From: Gordonia sp. OPL2
GTDB lineage: Bacteria > Actinomycetota > Actinomycetes > Mycobacteriales > Mycobacteriaceae
Length of the DNA: 64,000 nucleotides
Assembly: GCF_003797825.1 (NCBI RefSeq)
Contig: NZ_RKME01000022.1
Location: 1-64,000, forward strand
Direction: 5' to 3'
Within the stretch, counting starts at the first letter, position 1, and each line of letters starts with the position of its first letter. Below the pieces are notes generated by a model. It saw only the letters and a program-made list of their open reading frames with translations, was not told where the DNA came from and made no database searches. Both the position numbers and the translations under genes were made by a program. Of this stretch, positions 47,966 through 56,858 are shown piece after piece.

Positions 47966-49747
47966 ATGGTCGATTGGCATAAGAGCGTGGTCAGCAACGG
48001 CGGGGTCCGCCTGGCCGTTTTCGAGGTGGGGGCCGATCCGGGATTAGCGGGGTCGACGCCCCGACCGACCGTCTTGTTGATCCACGGATGGCCCGACAGC
48101 CATCATCTGTGGACCCATGTGGCGCCGGTCCTCGCCGAGGAGTTCCGGGTCGTCTCCTACGACTGCCGCGGCTTCGGGGAGAGCGACCGTCCCGACGGCG
48201 ACGAACCGTACCGTCTCGAACTGCTCGCCGACGACATCTTCGCCGTCGCCGAGGCGATCAGCCCCGATCAGCCGGTCCACGTCGTCGCACACGACTGGGG
48301 ATCGGTGCAGGCCTGGGAGGCCGTCACCCGTCCGGGTGCGGAGAGCCGGATCGCGTCGTTCGTCTCGGTATCCGGCCCGAACCTCGATCATCTCGCGCAG
48401 TGGGCGCGCGGCACCCTGTCGCGTCCGACGCCGCGCAACGTGGGACGTGCTGCGTCGCAGGTGGCGTCGTCGGCCTACACGGTGTTCTTCCAACTGCCGG
48501 TGCTGCCGCGACTGTTCTTCGGCGCGGCGGGGTCACCGGCGGTGTGGCGGGAGTTCCTTCACCTGGTCGAGGGCACGCCCCGCGAGAACGTCGTCGTCGG
48601 CGACACGCTGCGTGACGACATGATCTCCGGACTTCGTCTGTACCGCGCCAACATTCGCACCAAGTTGCGGCGGCCGACCACCAAGGACACACACGTACCG
48701 GTCCTCGAGATCGTCAACGAGCGCGATATCGCGTTGCGCCCCGCCATCTTCGACGACACACATCGTCACACCCAGCGGCTGTGGCGACGCAGCACTCCGA
48801 CCGGGCACTGGCTGCCGTACACCAATCCCGACTATCTTGCCCGCACCGCGCGCGATTTCATCGCCGGTCAGGCCGGAACGGCCGACAGTGCGGCGCGATT
48901 CGATCGCGCACGTGTCTTCGGCACACCGAAGCCGTTGTCGGGCAAGCTCGCCGTCATCACCGGGGCCGGGAGCGGAATCGGTCGCGACACCGCGCTCGCG
49001 CTCGCCGAGCAGGGCTGCGAGCTGGTCCTCGCCGACATCGACCTCGACGCCGCCGACGACACGGCACGCGAGAGCAAGACCTTCGGCGTCCAGGCCTCCA
49101 CCTATACCGTCGACGTCTCCGACACCGCCGCGGTCACGACGTTCGCCGACACGGTTCGCGACCGCCACGGCGTCGCCGACATCGTCGTCAACAACGCCGG
49201 GATCGGTTTGGCCGGTGGAGCTCTCGACGCCACCGACGAACAGGTCGATCGTCTCCTCGACGTCAATCTGCGGGGTGTCATCTCCGGCAGCCGTTCGTTC
49301 GGGCGGCAGATGGTGGAGCGTGGGGTCGGTGGCCACATCGTCAACGTCGCGTCGGCTGCCGCGTTCACCCCGCAGCGCTCGCTCGGCCTCTACTCGGCCT
49401 CGAAGGCAGGCGTCCTGTTGTTCTCCGAGTCGCTGCGCGCCGAGTTGGCCGAGCACCGCATCGGCGTCAGCGCCATCTGCCCGGGCATCGTCGACACCAA
49501 CATCGTCGGCAACACCCCGATCGCCGGACTCGACACCGAAACCGAGGCATCCGAACGTGATCGGATGAATCGCTTCTATCAGCGTCGAGGCTTCACCCCG
49601 GATCGCGTCGCCCGCGACATCGTGCGCGCGATCATTCGCAACAAGGCCGTCGTACCGGTGACCACAGAAGCCAAGGTGGGCTACCGCATCTACCGATTCA
49701 CCCCCTGGTTGTCGCGGTTCGCGGCCCGACAGAAGGTCACCCGCTAG
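47966..49747 (+). CDS. ephD: Alpha/beta hydrolase - SDR fusion, EphD-like
   Basis: 593 residues, the length of mycobacterial EphD. Residues ~1-295 are an epoxide-hydrolase-type alpha/beta hydrolase with HGWPDSHHLW and the nucleophile aspartate in VAHDWGS. Residues ~315-593 are an SDR with ITGAGSGIGRD, NNAGIGLAG and YSASKAGV. EphD of M. tuberculosis has epoxide hydrolase activity linked to mycolic acid metabolism. GGGGAG precedes the ATG. A ferritin-like metal protein gene follows 27 bases later, so it may share an operon with the next two genes. Confidence 0.9.
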   Translation: MVDWHKSVVSNGGVRLAVFEVGADPGLAGSTPRPTVLLIHGWPDSHHLWTHVAPVLAEEFRVVSYDCRGFGESDRPDGDEPYRLELLADDIFAVAEAISPDQPVHVVAHDWGSVQAWEAVTRPGAESRIASFVSVSGPNLDHLAQWARGTLSRPTPRNVGRAASQVASSAYTVFFQLPVLPRLFFGAAGSPAVWREFLHLVEGTPRENVVVGDTLRDDMISGLRLYRANIRTKLRRPTTKDTHVPVLEIVNERDIALRPAIFDDTHRHTQRLWRRSTPTGHWLPYTNPDYLARTARDFIAGQAGTADSAARFDRARVFGTPKPLSGKLAVITGAGSGIGRDTALALAEQGCELVLADIDLDAADDTARESKTFGVQASTYTVDVSDTAAVTTFADTVRDRHGVADIVVNNAGIGLAGGALDATDEQVDRLLDVNLRGVISGSRSFGRQMVERGVGGHIVNVASAAAFTPQRSLGLYSASKAGVLLFSESLRAELAEHRIGVSAICPGIVDTNIVGNTPIAGLDTETEASERDRMNRFYQRRGFTPDRVARDIVRAIIRNKAVVPVTTEAKVGYRIYRFTPWLSRFAARQKVTR

Positions 49748-49774
49748 TGGAGTGTCACTGAGAGGAGTCGAGGA

Positions 49775-50710
49775 ATGTCCGCGACCGCCCATACCGAGCA
49801 CGGCCACCCGATCAACGACGCACGTGAGCCCCGGGACCTCGACGGATCCGATCCCGGGCCCGTGGAGCTGCACGCCCGCAACGTCGCCTTCGACTGGAGC
49901 GATGTGCCGCTGCACTGGATTCCCGGTCACGCCGTGCCGTCGAACTTCATCAGCGTGCTGAACCTCCTGCTGCCCGAGGGCGAGCGATGGTTCGTCCAGA
50001 CCTACAACGAGGCACTGCCGTTGGTCCGCGACGACGAACTCGCGGCCACGATGCGTGGCTTCATCGGCCAGGAGGCCATGCATGCTGAGGCACACGACCA
50101 CGTGCTGTGGGAGTTCCTGGAGCACCACGGGATCGATCCGAACCCGTATCTGCGGCAGATGGAATGGATCTTCCGCAAGGTCCTCGGTCCCATGCAGACG
50201 GGCACTCCGGCTGCGCGCCAGAAGCATCTCGTCGAACGTCTGTGGCTGATCGCGGCGCTCGAGCACTACACCGCGATCCTCGGCGACTTCGCCCTCAACA
50301 ACACCTGGGTCGCGTCCGGCGCCGATCCGACGATGACCGACCTGTTCACCTGGCACGGCGCCGAGGAAGTCGAGCATCGAGCAGTCGCCCATGAGGTCGC
50401 GGTCTACTTCGGCGACAGCTACCTACGCCGCGGCCGAGCGATGCTGGTCGTGCTGCCGATCCTGCTCTTCCTCATCAACCGAGGTTTCCGGTTCATCATG
50501 GCGCAGGATTCCTCGATACGGCACAACTGGTTTGCGCAGCAGTACCACTACTTCCGCGGCGTGCGCGCCGGGGTGCTGCCGAAGATGCGGCACATCGTCT
50601 TCGCGACGTTCAGCTACTTCCGGCCCGGCTTCCATCCGAACGAGATCGGCAGCACCGCCCAGGCCGTCGCCTACCTCGCGGCGTCACCGGCGGCTCGCAA
50701 CGCGAACTGA
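49775..50710 (+). CDS. Predicted metal-dependent hydrolase/ferritin-like diiron protein (PF10118 type)
   Basis: 311 residues. Glutamate/histidine pairs in GFIGQEAMHAEAHDH, EHYTAILGDF and WHGAEEVEHRAVAHEVA follow the E-x-x-H spacing of four-helix diiron proteins, though the family is named as a metal-dependent hydrolase and its reaction is not proven. A hydrophobic stretch (MLVVLPILLFLINRGF) may anchor it to the membrane. GAGGAG precedes the ATG. A ferredoxin-reductase-type gene starts eleven bases later, so electron delivery by that partner is likely. Confidence 0.8.
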   Translation: MSATAHTEHGHPINDAREPRDLDGSDPGPVELHARNVAFDWSDVPLHWIPGHAVPSNFISVLNLLLPEGERWFVQTYNEALPLVRDDELAATMRGFIGQEAMHAEAHDHVLWEFLEHHGIDPNPYLRQMEWIFRKVLGPMQTGTPAARQKHLVERLWLIAALEHYTAILGDFALNNTWVASGADPTMTDLFTWHGAEEVEHRAVAHEVAVYFGDSYLRRGRAMLVVLPILLFLINRGFRFIMAQDSSIRHNWFAQQYHYFRGVRAGVLPKMRHIVFATFSYFRPGFHPNEIGSTAQAVAYLAASPAARNAN

Positions 50711-50721
50711 CGAGACAGCCG

Positions 50722-51882
50722 ATGAATCAACGCGCACATCCCCACACCACGGAGATGCTCTCTCCTCCACCACATCTGCACGGCCGATGGCGACACGACC
50801 CGTTCCTGACCGTCGGCACCGCAATCGCGAAGATGTGGTGGCCGTTCTGGCGGCCGTTGGCCCCGTTGCACGACACCGCCCTCGACGACGGCGTGACCAC
50901 CGTGCGACTCGTCGAACGAACGGTCGTCGCCGCCGACGAGCACGTCATCGCGCTGACGTTCGCCGCACCGGACGGCGGGATACTCGCCCGATGGCATCCG
51001 GGCGCGCACCTCGATCTTCTGCTGCCGTCGGGTCGCATGCGTGAGTACTCCCTGTGCGGAGACCCCGCCGACCGACACACCTACCGCATCGCCGTACGAC
51101 GGATACCGGACGGTGGGGGTGGCTCCGTCGAGGTGCACGACGACCTCGCGATCGGTGATCTCGTGTCGATCAAGGGACCGCGCAACGCCTTTCCGCTGGC
51201 GGTGCCCGGACATGGCTCGCGCGCACGATCGGTCCGATTCATCGCGGCCGGCATCGGGATCACCCCGATCCTGCCGATGCTCGCCGCCGCCGACCGGTTC
51301 GGGCTGGACTGGTCGATGATCTACACCGGTCGCTCCGCGGAATCGATCCCGTTCCGCGACGAGGTCGCACAGTACGGCGACAAGGTGACGATTCGCACCG
51401 ACGATGCCGATGACAGCTCCGGGCGGCCGGCAGGCCTGCCGACGATGGAGGAGCTCCTCGGCCCTGCTGACCCCGAGACCGGCCGCGCACCTGCCGGTCT
51501 GGCCGTGTACTGCTGTGGCCCGGTGCCCATGTTGGAGAGGCTCCGCCGCCATCTGGCCGATCGCCCCGACATCGAGCTGCACTACGAACGATTCAGCCCG
51601 CCGCCGGTCGAGAACGGGTCGCCGTTCACCGTCACCCTGGCGTCGACAGGACAGCAGATCGAGGTGGCCGCGGACGAAACGGCACTCGCCGCGATCCGGA
51701 AAGTCTTTCCGTCGGTTCCGTATTCCTGTCAGCAGGGTTTCTGCGGCACGTGCAAGGTGAGGACGCTGTCGGGCGACATCGATCACCGCGACAACATCCT
51801 CACCGAGCCGGAGCGCGCCGCGGGCTGCTTCCTGACCTGCGTCTCACGGGCGGAGGGTGACCACCTCACCGTCGACCTCTAG
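50722..51882 (+). CDS. Ferredoxin-type (FNR + 2Fe-2S) oxidoreductase
   Basis: 386 residues. A flavin domain with MREYSLCGDPADRHTYRIAV (R-x-Y-S box), an NAD(P) domain around AAGIGITPILPMLAAADRFG, and a C-terminal plant-type [2Fe-2S] domain with CQQGFCGTCKVRTL and a last cysteine in FLTCVSRAEGD: the order of phthalate-dioxygenase-reductase/VanB-like enzymes. It probably passes electrons from NAD(P)H to the diiron-like protein of the preceding gene. A short N-terminal leader (~60 residues, TVGTAIAKMWWPFWRPLAP) resembles that of reductases for membrane desaturases. Its end overlaps the convergent MFS gene by 39 bases. Confidence 0.87.
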   Translation: MNQRAHPHTTEMLSPPPHLHGRWRHDPFLTVGTAIAKMWWPFWRPLAPLHDTALDDGVTTVRLVERTVVAADEHVIALTFAAPDGGILARWHPGAHLDLLLPSGRMREYSLCGDPADRHTYRIAVRRIPDGGGGSVEVHDDLAIGDLVSIKGPRNAFPLAVPGHGSRARSVRFIAAGIGITPILPMLAAADRFGLDWSMIYTGRSAESIPFRDEVAQYGDKVTIRTDDADDSSGRPAGLPTMEELLGPADPETGRAPAGLAVYCCGPVPMLERLRRHLADRPDIELHYERFSPPPVENGSPFTVTLASTGQQIEVAADETALAAIRKVFPSVPYSCQQGFCGTCKVRTLSGDIDHRDNILTEPERAAGCFLTCVSRAEGDHLTVDL

Positions 51883-53424
51883 CGTGCTGTCGGCGGCGGC
51901 GTCGGCCGAACCCGCCTCCGCGACATGCCCGCCGACGGTACCGCGCAGGAAGTAGGCAGCCGCCAGTGCGGCGACGCCGGTGACGGCGACGGCCACCCAG
52001 ACCGCGCTGTGCAGCCCCTCGACGAAGACGTCCTGCACCGCGATCCGCAGCTGATCCGACACGGCCGCGGGTGCGCGTCGGGCCACCTCGACTCCGGCCA
52101 TGACCGAGTCCTCGGCGATACCGGCGGCCGACTGCGGGACACCCAGCGCGGCAAGCCGATCCCCGACACCGCTGGTGTACACCGAGGTCAGCACGGAACC
52201 GAGCACGGCGACGCCCAGGGTGCCGCCGATCTCACGCGTGGTGTCGTTGACGGCGGAACCCGCACCGGCCTGTTCGGGACGCAGGGCGTCCATGATCAGT
52301 TGGGTGCACGGTCCGGAGATGAAGGCCAATCCCATCGCCATCAACGACATCGACCAGATGATCAGTTCCCAGTACCCCGACATGCGCGACGACACCTCGA
52401 CGAGCGCGAATCCGCCGGACATCAGGAGCGCGCCGAACACGGCGACGACACGCGCGCCGAACCGGTGGGAGAGGGCCATCGCCACCGGCGAGAAGACAGC
52501 CATCACGACGGCGAACGGCAACGTCCGCAGTCCGGCCTCCAACGGTCCATAGCCCTTGACCGCCTGGAAGAACTGGGTGATCAGGAAGATGAACCCGAAG
52601 AGAGCGAAGAATGCGACGCTGATCATCCCGGCGGCTGCCGCGAAGTGCCGGTTCGCGAACAGTCGGATGTCGAGGATCGGGTGCTCGATGGTCAGCTCTC
52701 GCCATGCGAACAGTCCCAGCGCGACGATCGCGACGCCGAGACCACCCAGGGTGCGGGGATCGGTCCAGCCGAAGTGCGGTCCCTCGATCACCGAGTACGT
52801 CAGCAGGCCGAGGCCGATCACCGACAGCACCAATCCCACGGAGTCGAAGCGCGACACCGCTTCCGGTCGGGTGCCCGGCACGACCAGCGCGATCGCGACA
52901 ACGGCGATGACGGCCATCGGCAGGTTGACCCAGAACACCGAGGACCACGAGTAGTGCTCGAGCAGCCACCCGCCGAGCACCGGCCCGATCGCGACCGCGA
53001 CGCCCGAGGTCGCGGCCCAGACGCCGACCGCGGCGGCACGCTGCTTCGGTTCGGTGAACACGGTGGTGATGATCGCCAGCGTCGCGGGGAAGACCAGCGC
53101 CGCGAACAATCCGAGACCGCCGCGGGTGGCGATCAATTGCCCGAGGGTCTGCGACGAAGCGGCCAGCACGGACACCGACGCGAAGCCGACGATGCCACCG
53201 AGCAACATCCGGCGGTGACCGAAACGGTCGCCGAGGTAGCCGCCGGTGAGCAGCAGACCGGCGAAGACGAGCGTGTAGGCGTCGACGATCCATTGCAGTC
53301 CGGAGGTCCCTGCTCCGAGGTCGCGCGCCATCGTGGGCAGCGCGACGTTGACGATCGTGTTGTCGACCATGACAAGTAATTCGGCGAAGCACAGCGCCGC
53401 GAGCGCGAGCCAACGGGTTCTCAT
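51844..53424 (-). CDS. MFS transporter, DHA2 drug:H+ antiporter family
   Basis: 526 residues with about 14 membrane helices. LVMVDNTIVNVALPTMARDL and GGYLGDRFGHRRMLLGG are the family motifs. An AAGGAGAAGG site precedes the ATG at 53424; the longer frame is not coding. It is divergent from a TetR gene, and an 18-bp palindrome lies between, so substrate-induced derepression is the likely control. It exports an unknown drug-like or lipid compound. The stop overlaps the 3' end of the reductase gene by 39 bases. Confidence 0.88.
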   Translation of the reverse strand: MRTRWLALAALCFAELLVMVDNTIVNVALPTMARDLGAGTSGLQWIVDAYTLVFAGLLLTGGYLGDRFGHRRMLLGGIVGFASVSVLAASSQTLGQLIATRGGLGLFAALVFPATLAIITTVFTEPKQRAAAVGVWAATSGVAVAIGPVLGGWLLEHYSWSSVFWVNLPMAVIAVVAIALVVPGTRPEAVSRFDSVGLVLSVIGLGLLTYSVIEGPHFGWTDPRTLGGLGVAIVALGLFAWRELTIEHPILDIRLFANRHFAAAAGMISVAFFALFGFIFLITQFFQAVKGYGPLEAGLRTLPFAVVMAVFSPVAMALSHRFGARVVAVFGALLMSGGFALVEVSSRMSGYWELIIWSMSLMAMGLAFISGPCTQLIMDALRPEQAGAGSAVNDTTREIGGTLGVAVLGSVLTSVYTSGVGDRLAALGVPQSAAGIAEDSVMAGVEVARRAPAAVSDQLRIAVQDVFVEGLHSAVWVAVAVTGVAALAAAYFLRGTVGGHVAEAGSADAAADSTLEVDGEVVTLRP

Positions 53425-53479
53425 GACCTTCTCCTTCGAGTGTTGTTCGTGGAACGTCGTCACACCGTTGTAGTACGTT

Positions 53480-53497
53480 GTTCTACTCAAGTAGAAC
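53480..53497. promoter_or_regulatory. TetR operator palindrome
   Basis: GTTCTACTCAAGTAGAAC: perfect 8-bp arms around CA, between the divergent MFS gene and TetR gene, 24 bases before the TetR start codon and 56 before the MFS start. Position and symmetry indicate binding by the adjacent TetR protein and control of both genes. Confidence 0.75.
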
Positions 53498-53520
53498 GCC
53501 GTGCCAGTACAGTTGTCAAC

Positions 53521-54096
53521 GTGTCACCGGCAAAGAGCACCCGAACACCCGCGACCGAGGTCCGCGCGAATCTCGTCGCGGCGGGTCGTCGGCTTCTCGA
53601 GAAGAAGGGGGCCGCCGCACTCACCGTGCGCGCGGTGGCCACCGAGGCGGGCGTCGCCCCGATGGGCGTCTACAACCACTTCGACGGCAAAGAAGGCCTG
53701 CTCAACGCCGTCGTCACCGACGGGTTCCGGGAACTTGCCACCCGGATCGCGGCCACCGATGCCGACGCATCGGCGCGCCTGCTCAGCAGCGGGAGGCAGT
53801 ACCGACTCTTCGCGATCGCCAGTCCGACGATGTACGAGCTGATGTTCTCGACCGAGTGCCATCCCGACGACGAGGTGGCGGCCGGTGCGTTCGAAGTCCT
53901 CGTCGACATCATCCGGTACGGACAGGCGGCGCGGCACATCATGGACGGTGAGCCGTATGCGCTGGCCGGGCAGGTCTGGGCGTGCGTACACGGCGCCGTC
54001 AGTCTCGAGTTGCTCGCTCCCCATCCACCCACGATCGCTCCCGCCGACAACTACGAACAGTTGCTCACCCTGATCGAGCGAGGAATCGCGGCCTGA
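53521..54096 (+). CDS. TetR-family transcriptional regulator
   Basis: 191 residues. The N-terminal helix-turn-helix is ALTVRAVATEAGVAPMGVYN with HFDGKEGLLNAVV following. The C-terminal ligand domain (MYELMFSTECHP, GQVWACVHGAVSLELLAPH) is of the WHG type common in actinobacteria. A GTG at 53521 gives a normal N-terminal arm; the ribosome site is weak. It probably represses the divergent MFS gene and itself through the palindrome upstream. Confidence 0.88.
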   Translation: MSPAKSTRTPATEVRANLVAAGRRLLEKKGAAALTVRAVATEAGVAPMGVYNHFDGKEGLLNAVVTDGFRELATRIAATDADASARLLSSGRQYRLFAIASPTMYELMFSTECHPDDEVAAGAFEVLVDIIRYGQAARHIMDGEPYALAGQVWACVHGAVSLELLAPHPPTIAPADNYEQLLTLIERGIAA

Positions 54097-54131
54097 CCCG
54101 ACGGGCGGTGGCCATCTGAAACAATGTCGCG

Positions 54132-54899
54132 GTGACCGAATACCGGATCGACGATCTGGCACGGGCAGCGGGCACGACGACCCGCAACGTGCGTGGCTAT
54201 CAGGACCGCGGGCTACTCCCCCGCCCGGTCCGTCGTGGACGCATCGCGATCTACACCGACACCCACCTCGCCCGCCTCAAGGTCATCAACGATCTGCTCA
54301 AACGCGGCTTCACGATCCGGCACATCGGCGAGTTCCTCTCGGGAATCCAACGTGGCGACAACCTGGCCGAGGTCTTGGGCCTGGAAGAGATCGTGTCCGA
54401 GCCCTGGTCGACCGCGACGTCGACGACGATCTCGGCCGATGATCTGAAGGGGTTGCTGAACTCCGGGAATCCGGCACACTTCGAACGGCTCATCGAGTTC
54501 GGGCTGATCGAGCCGAAGGGCGCCGACGACAATCCCGACACCTACACGATCCTCGATCAGGAGACGGTGTCGGCGTATGGACGGCTCGTCAAACTCGGGC
54601 TCCCGCTGAGCGGCATCCTGGATGTGCACGGACGGTTCGACCGCGAGATGGCCGCGGTGGCCGAGGTCGTCATCTCGGCGGGACGTCGCGCCATCACCGA
54701 AGGCCATGAGGACGGCTGGATTCCGCAGACCCCCGCCGAATCCGAGTGGGCCACCGAGTTGCTCGGCGAACTCCGGCGAGCGGGATCGGTGTCGGCGCAC
54801 AACGCACTCGACCGCGCCCTCGACCGCGACCTGGCCCGGCAGCTGAGCGAGTACCTCGGACGCGCTCGGCAGTCGGCGGCGGAGAAGCCCGCCGACTGA
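54132..54899 (+). CDS. MerR-family transcriptional regulator
   Basis: 255 residues, longer than simple MerR proteins. The winged helix is YRIDDLARAAGTTTRNVRGY then DRGLLPRPVRRGRIAIYTD, followed by a coiled-coil linker and a ~140-residue C-terminal domain (LIEFGLIEPKGADDNPDTY, VISAGRRAITEGHEDGW) shared by a group of actinobacterial regulators. Cysteines are absent, so it is not a metal or redox sensor of the SoxR type. GTG start. It follows the TetR gene by 35 bases and may share its transcript. Target unknown. Confidence 0.85.
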   Translation: MTEYRIDDLARAAGTTTRNVRGYQDRGLLPRPVRRGRIAIYTDTHLARLKVINDLLKRGFTIRHIGEFLSGIQRGDNLAEVLGLEEIVSEPWSTATSTTISADDLKGLLNSGNPAHFERLIEFGLIEPKGADDNPDTYTILDQETVSAYGRLVKLGLPLSGILDVHGRFDREMAAVAEVVISAGRRAITEGHEDGWIPQTPAESEWATELLGELRRAGSVSAHNALDRALDRDLARQLSEYLGRARQSAAEKPAD

Positions 54900-54920
54900 C
54901 GGTTCCGCCTCCTCTCACCC

Positions 54921-55076
54921 GGTCCCTGAGGAACGAAGCGATAGCGACGTGCGCCCCGGCCCCTGAGGAACGAAGCGACAGCGACGTGCGCCCCGGTCCC
55001 TGAGGAACGAAGCGATAGCGAAATGCGCCCCGGTCCCTGAGGAACGAAGCGATAGCGAAGTGTCACGAAGGGCCCC
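54921..55076. repeat. Four tandem copies of a 37-bp repeat
   Basis: Copies at 54921, 54958, 54995 and 55032, each starting GG(T/C)CCCTGAGGAACGAAGCG and ending GTGCGCCCC, with a last copy that ends CACGAAGGGCCCC. The unit is the short form of the dispersed repeat at 40866 and 60817. It lies between the convergent MerR gene and the proline-rich membrane protein gene. Confidence 0.85.
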
Positions 55077-55110
55077 CGCCGGATCCGCGTGCCGACGGTT
55101 CCGCGTCCCC

Positions 55111-56745
55111 TCAGCCGGGCAGGACGATCGGAGGCAGGCCCGGGATCGGATTCGGGATCGTACGTTGACGGGGCCGTGGCCGCGGGCGCGGCCGATTCTG
55201 CTGCTGCGTAGGCTCATCCGCGGATTCCTCCGACGTCGGCGGTGGAGGCGGCGGTGGCGGCGGTACATATCGCGCGGCGGGAACCCGGGCCTCGGCGAAG
55301 TCCGCGGGATCGGCATACGACGGACGCTGCTCCGTACTCGTCTCACCGACGGCGACATCGGCCGGACGGGGTGGTTCGTCCGTGCCGGTGACCGCGACGG
55401 CCGCCGCGACACCGATCCCGATGATCGCGCACGCCGCGACGATCACCCCGACGATCCGCCGGGTGCGCACCGATGACCGAGAGCGCGTGGTCGGCGGCGT
55501 GAAGACCGGATCGAGCTCCCACTCGCGAGGTTCGTAGGAGCGCCGGGCAGTCGGCGTCCCGTCCGGCATGGCACCGATGACAAGCGATCTGGGCCCGTCG
55601 TCGGGAGCTGCATGGTCGTCGGGTCCGTCGGCGTCGGCGGACGTTCCGAACGGCGCCGGCTGTCCGACGGGATCGAACATCGGATCGACCGGTCCCGCAC
55701 CGTACACGGGCTCGTACGGCCGCGGCGGCATGGCGATCGGCTCGTCGAAGCGCAGCGGTTCGGACACCGGCCGGGTGTTCTCCGACAGCGGGTCGTCGAC
55801 GGGCCAGTCGGGGTCCATCGGCGGGATGAGGTCGAGCGGAGGGATCAGCTCGACCGGCGTCGAGGCGCGGACCGTCGACGATCCGATGGTCGGCATCGGC
55901 GACGAATCGGGTTGTGCAGCAGGGAAATCACCCGAGTGACTGGGTTGAGAGGCCTCGTCGAGGGCCTCGGGCTCCGGAGCCGCGCTCTCCCGGTCGACGA
56001 AGGACGGAGGCGCGGGGGTGGGTGGTTGGAGGATGGGTGATTGCCCGATGGGCGGTCCGACGGTGGGCGGTTCGGCGATCGGCGGCTCCACACCGGAGTC
56101 GTGCCGGTTCGGCACCTTGTCGTCGTCGGCGGCGGGCGCGGGGGAATCCACGGCGACGACCGGCAGAGATGCGGTCCGGCCGAGGGTCGCCGCCAGGCCG
56201 GGCCAGACGTCGTGGCCGGGGGCGAGGACGAGCGAACTGATGGGACCCGACGCGTCGGCGACCACCTCGCGGCACTGCCGGACGAGGCCGGCCGCGATCG
56301 CCGAGGTCGCCTCGTCGATGTCGCGAAGGGCCACCCGGAAGAACTTCACGTGTTCGCGTCCCATGATGAAGGTGCCGTCGGCGGTGGCGAGACGTCGGCG
56401 GCCACGCGAGGCGAGATCGAAAAGTTCGGCAGTCCACGCCTCGTTCGTCGGCTGTTCGACCCGGCCCGTGCGAACGAGATGATCGGCGAGCAGCCGGTCG
56501 ATGACAGCCGGCCTGATTCCGGGGTCGCTCCGGATTCCCATCATCGCCTCGAACCGCGGGTCGACGATGCTCAGGCGCAGAGCATCGTCGGCGAGTTCCA
56601 GGAGCAGGAACGGATGGTCGGCGGGGATCTCCCGAGCCAGTTGACGGGCTGCGACATCACCCAGGAACGTGGCATCGATCAGGCGCGCATCAACGTCGGT
56701 CGTGGGCTCTGCCGAGCGACCGCGATCCGTCGCGTCGTCTGTCAT
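55111..56745 (-). CDS. Proline-rich single-pass membrane protein, function unknown
   Basis: 544 residues. The first ~190 residues form an unrecognised domain (DADARLIDATFLGDVAARQL-like start; FLLLELADDALRLSIVDPR, FFRVALRDIDEATSAIAAGL). A ~240-residue proline-rich linker comes next, then one membrane helix (VGVIVAACAIIGIGVAAAVAV, near 433-455; quoted from the sequence as GVIVAACAIIGIGVAAAVAV), then an outside tail with a run of prolines and an RPRPRPR segment. The start at 56745 has better coding bias than 56790. I do not know a named family; the layout suggests an envelope-linked sensor or scaffold. Confidence 0.7.
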   Translation of the reverse strand: MTDDATDRGRSAEPTTDVDARLIDATFLGDVAARQLAREIPADHPFLLLELADDALRLSIVDPRFEAMMGIRSDPGIRPAVIDRLLADHLVRTGRVEQPTNEAWTAELFDLASRGRRRLATADGTFIMGREHVKFFRVALRDIDEATSAIAAGLVRQCREVVADASGPISSLVLAPGHDVWPGLAATLGRTASLPVVAVDSPAPAADDDKVPNRHDSGVEPPIAEPPTVGPPIGQSPILQPPTPAPPSFVDRESAAPEPEALDEASQPSHSGDFPAAQPDSSPMPTIGSSTVRASTPVELIPPLDLIPPMDPDWPVDDPLSENTRPVSEPLRFDEPIAMPPRPYEPVYGAGPVDPMFDPVGQPAPFGTSADADGPDDHAAPDDGPRSLVIGAMPDGTPTARRSYEPREWELDPVFTPPTTRSRSSVRTRRIVGVIVAACAIIGIGVAAAVAVTGTDEPPRPADVAVGETSTEQRPSYADPADFAEARVPAARYVPPPPPPPPPTSEESADEPTQQQNRPRPRPRPRQRTIPNPIPGLPPIVLPG

Positions 56746-56858
56746 CCGATTCGGTGTCCTGCGCCTGGCCTGCGTCTGCGTGTCTCGCAACTCCCCCGAG
56801 TGCGTCCCCCGCCCAGCCTTTCGTCTCCGAAGGCCGGACGCACGACACTAACACGACG

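Noticed and set aside
54921..55076. Possible CRISPR array
   Set aside because: The four 37-bp units are directly adjacent with no unique spacers and no cas genes are nearby.
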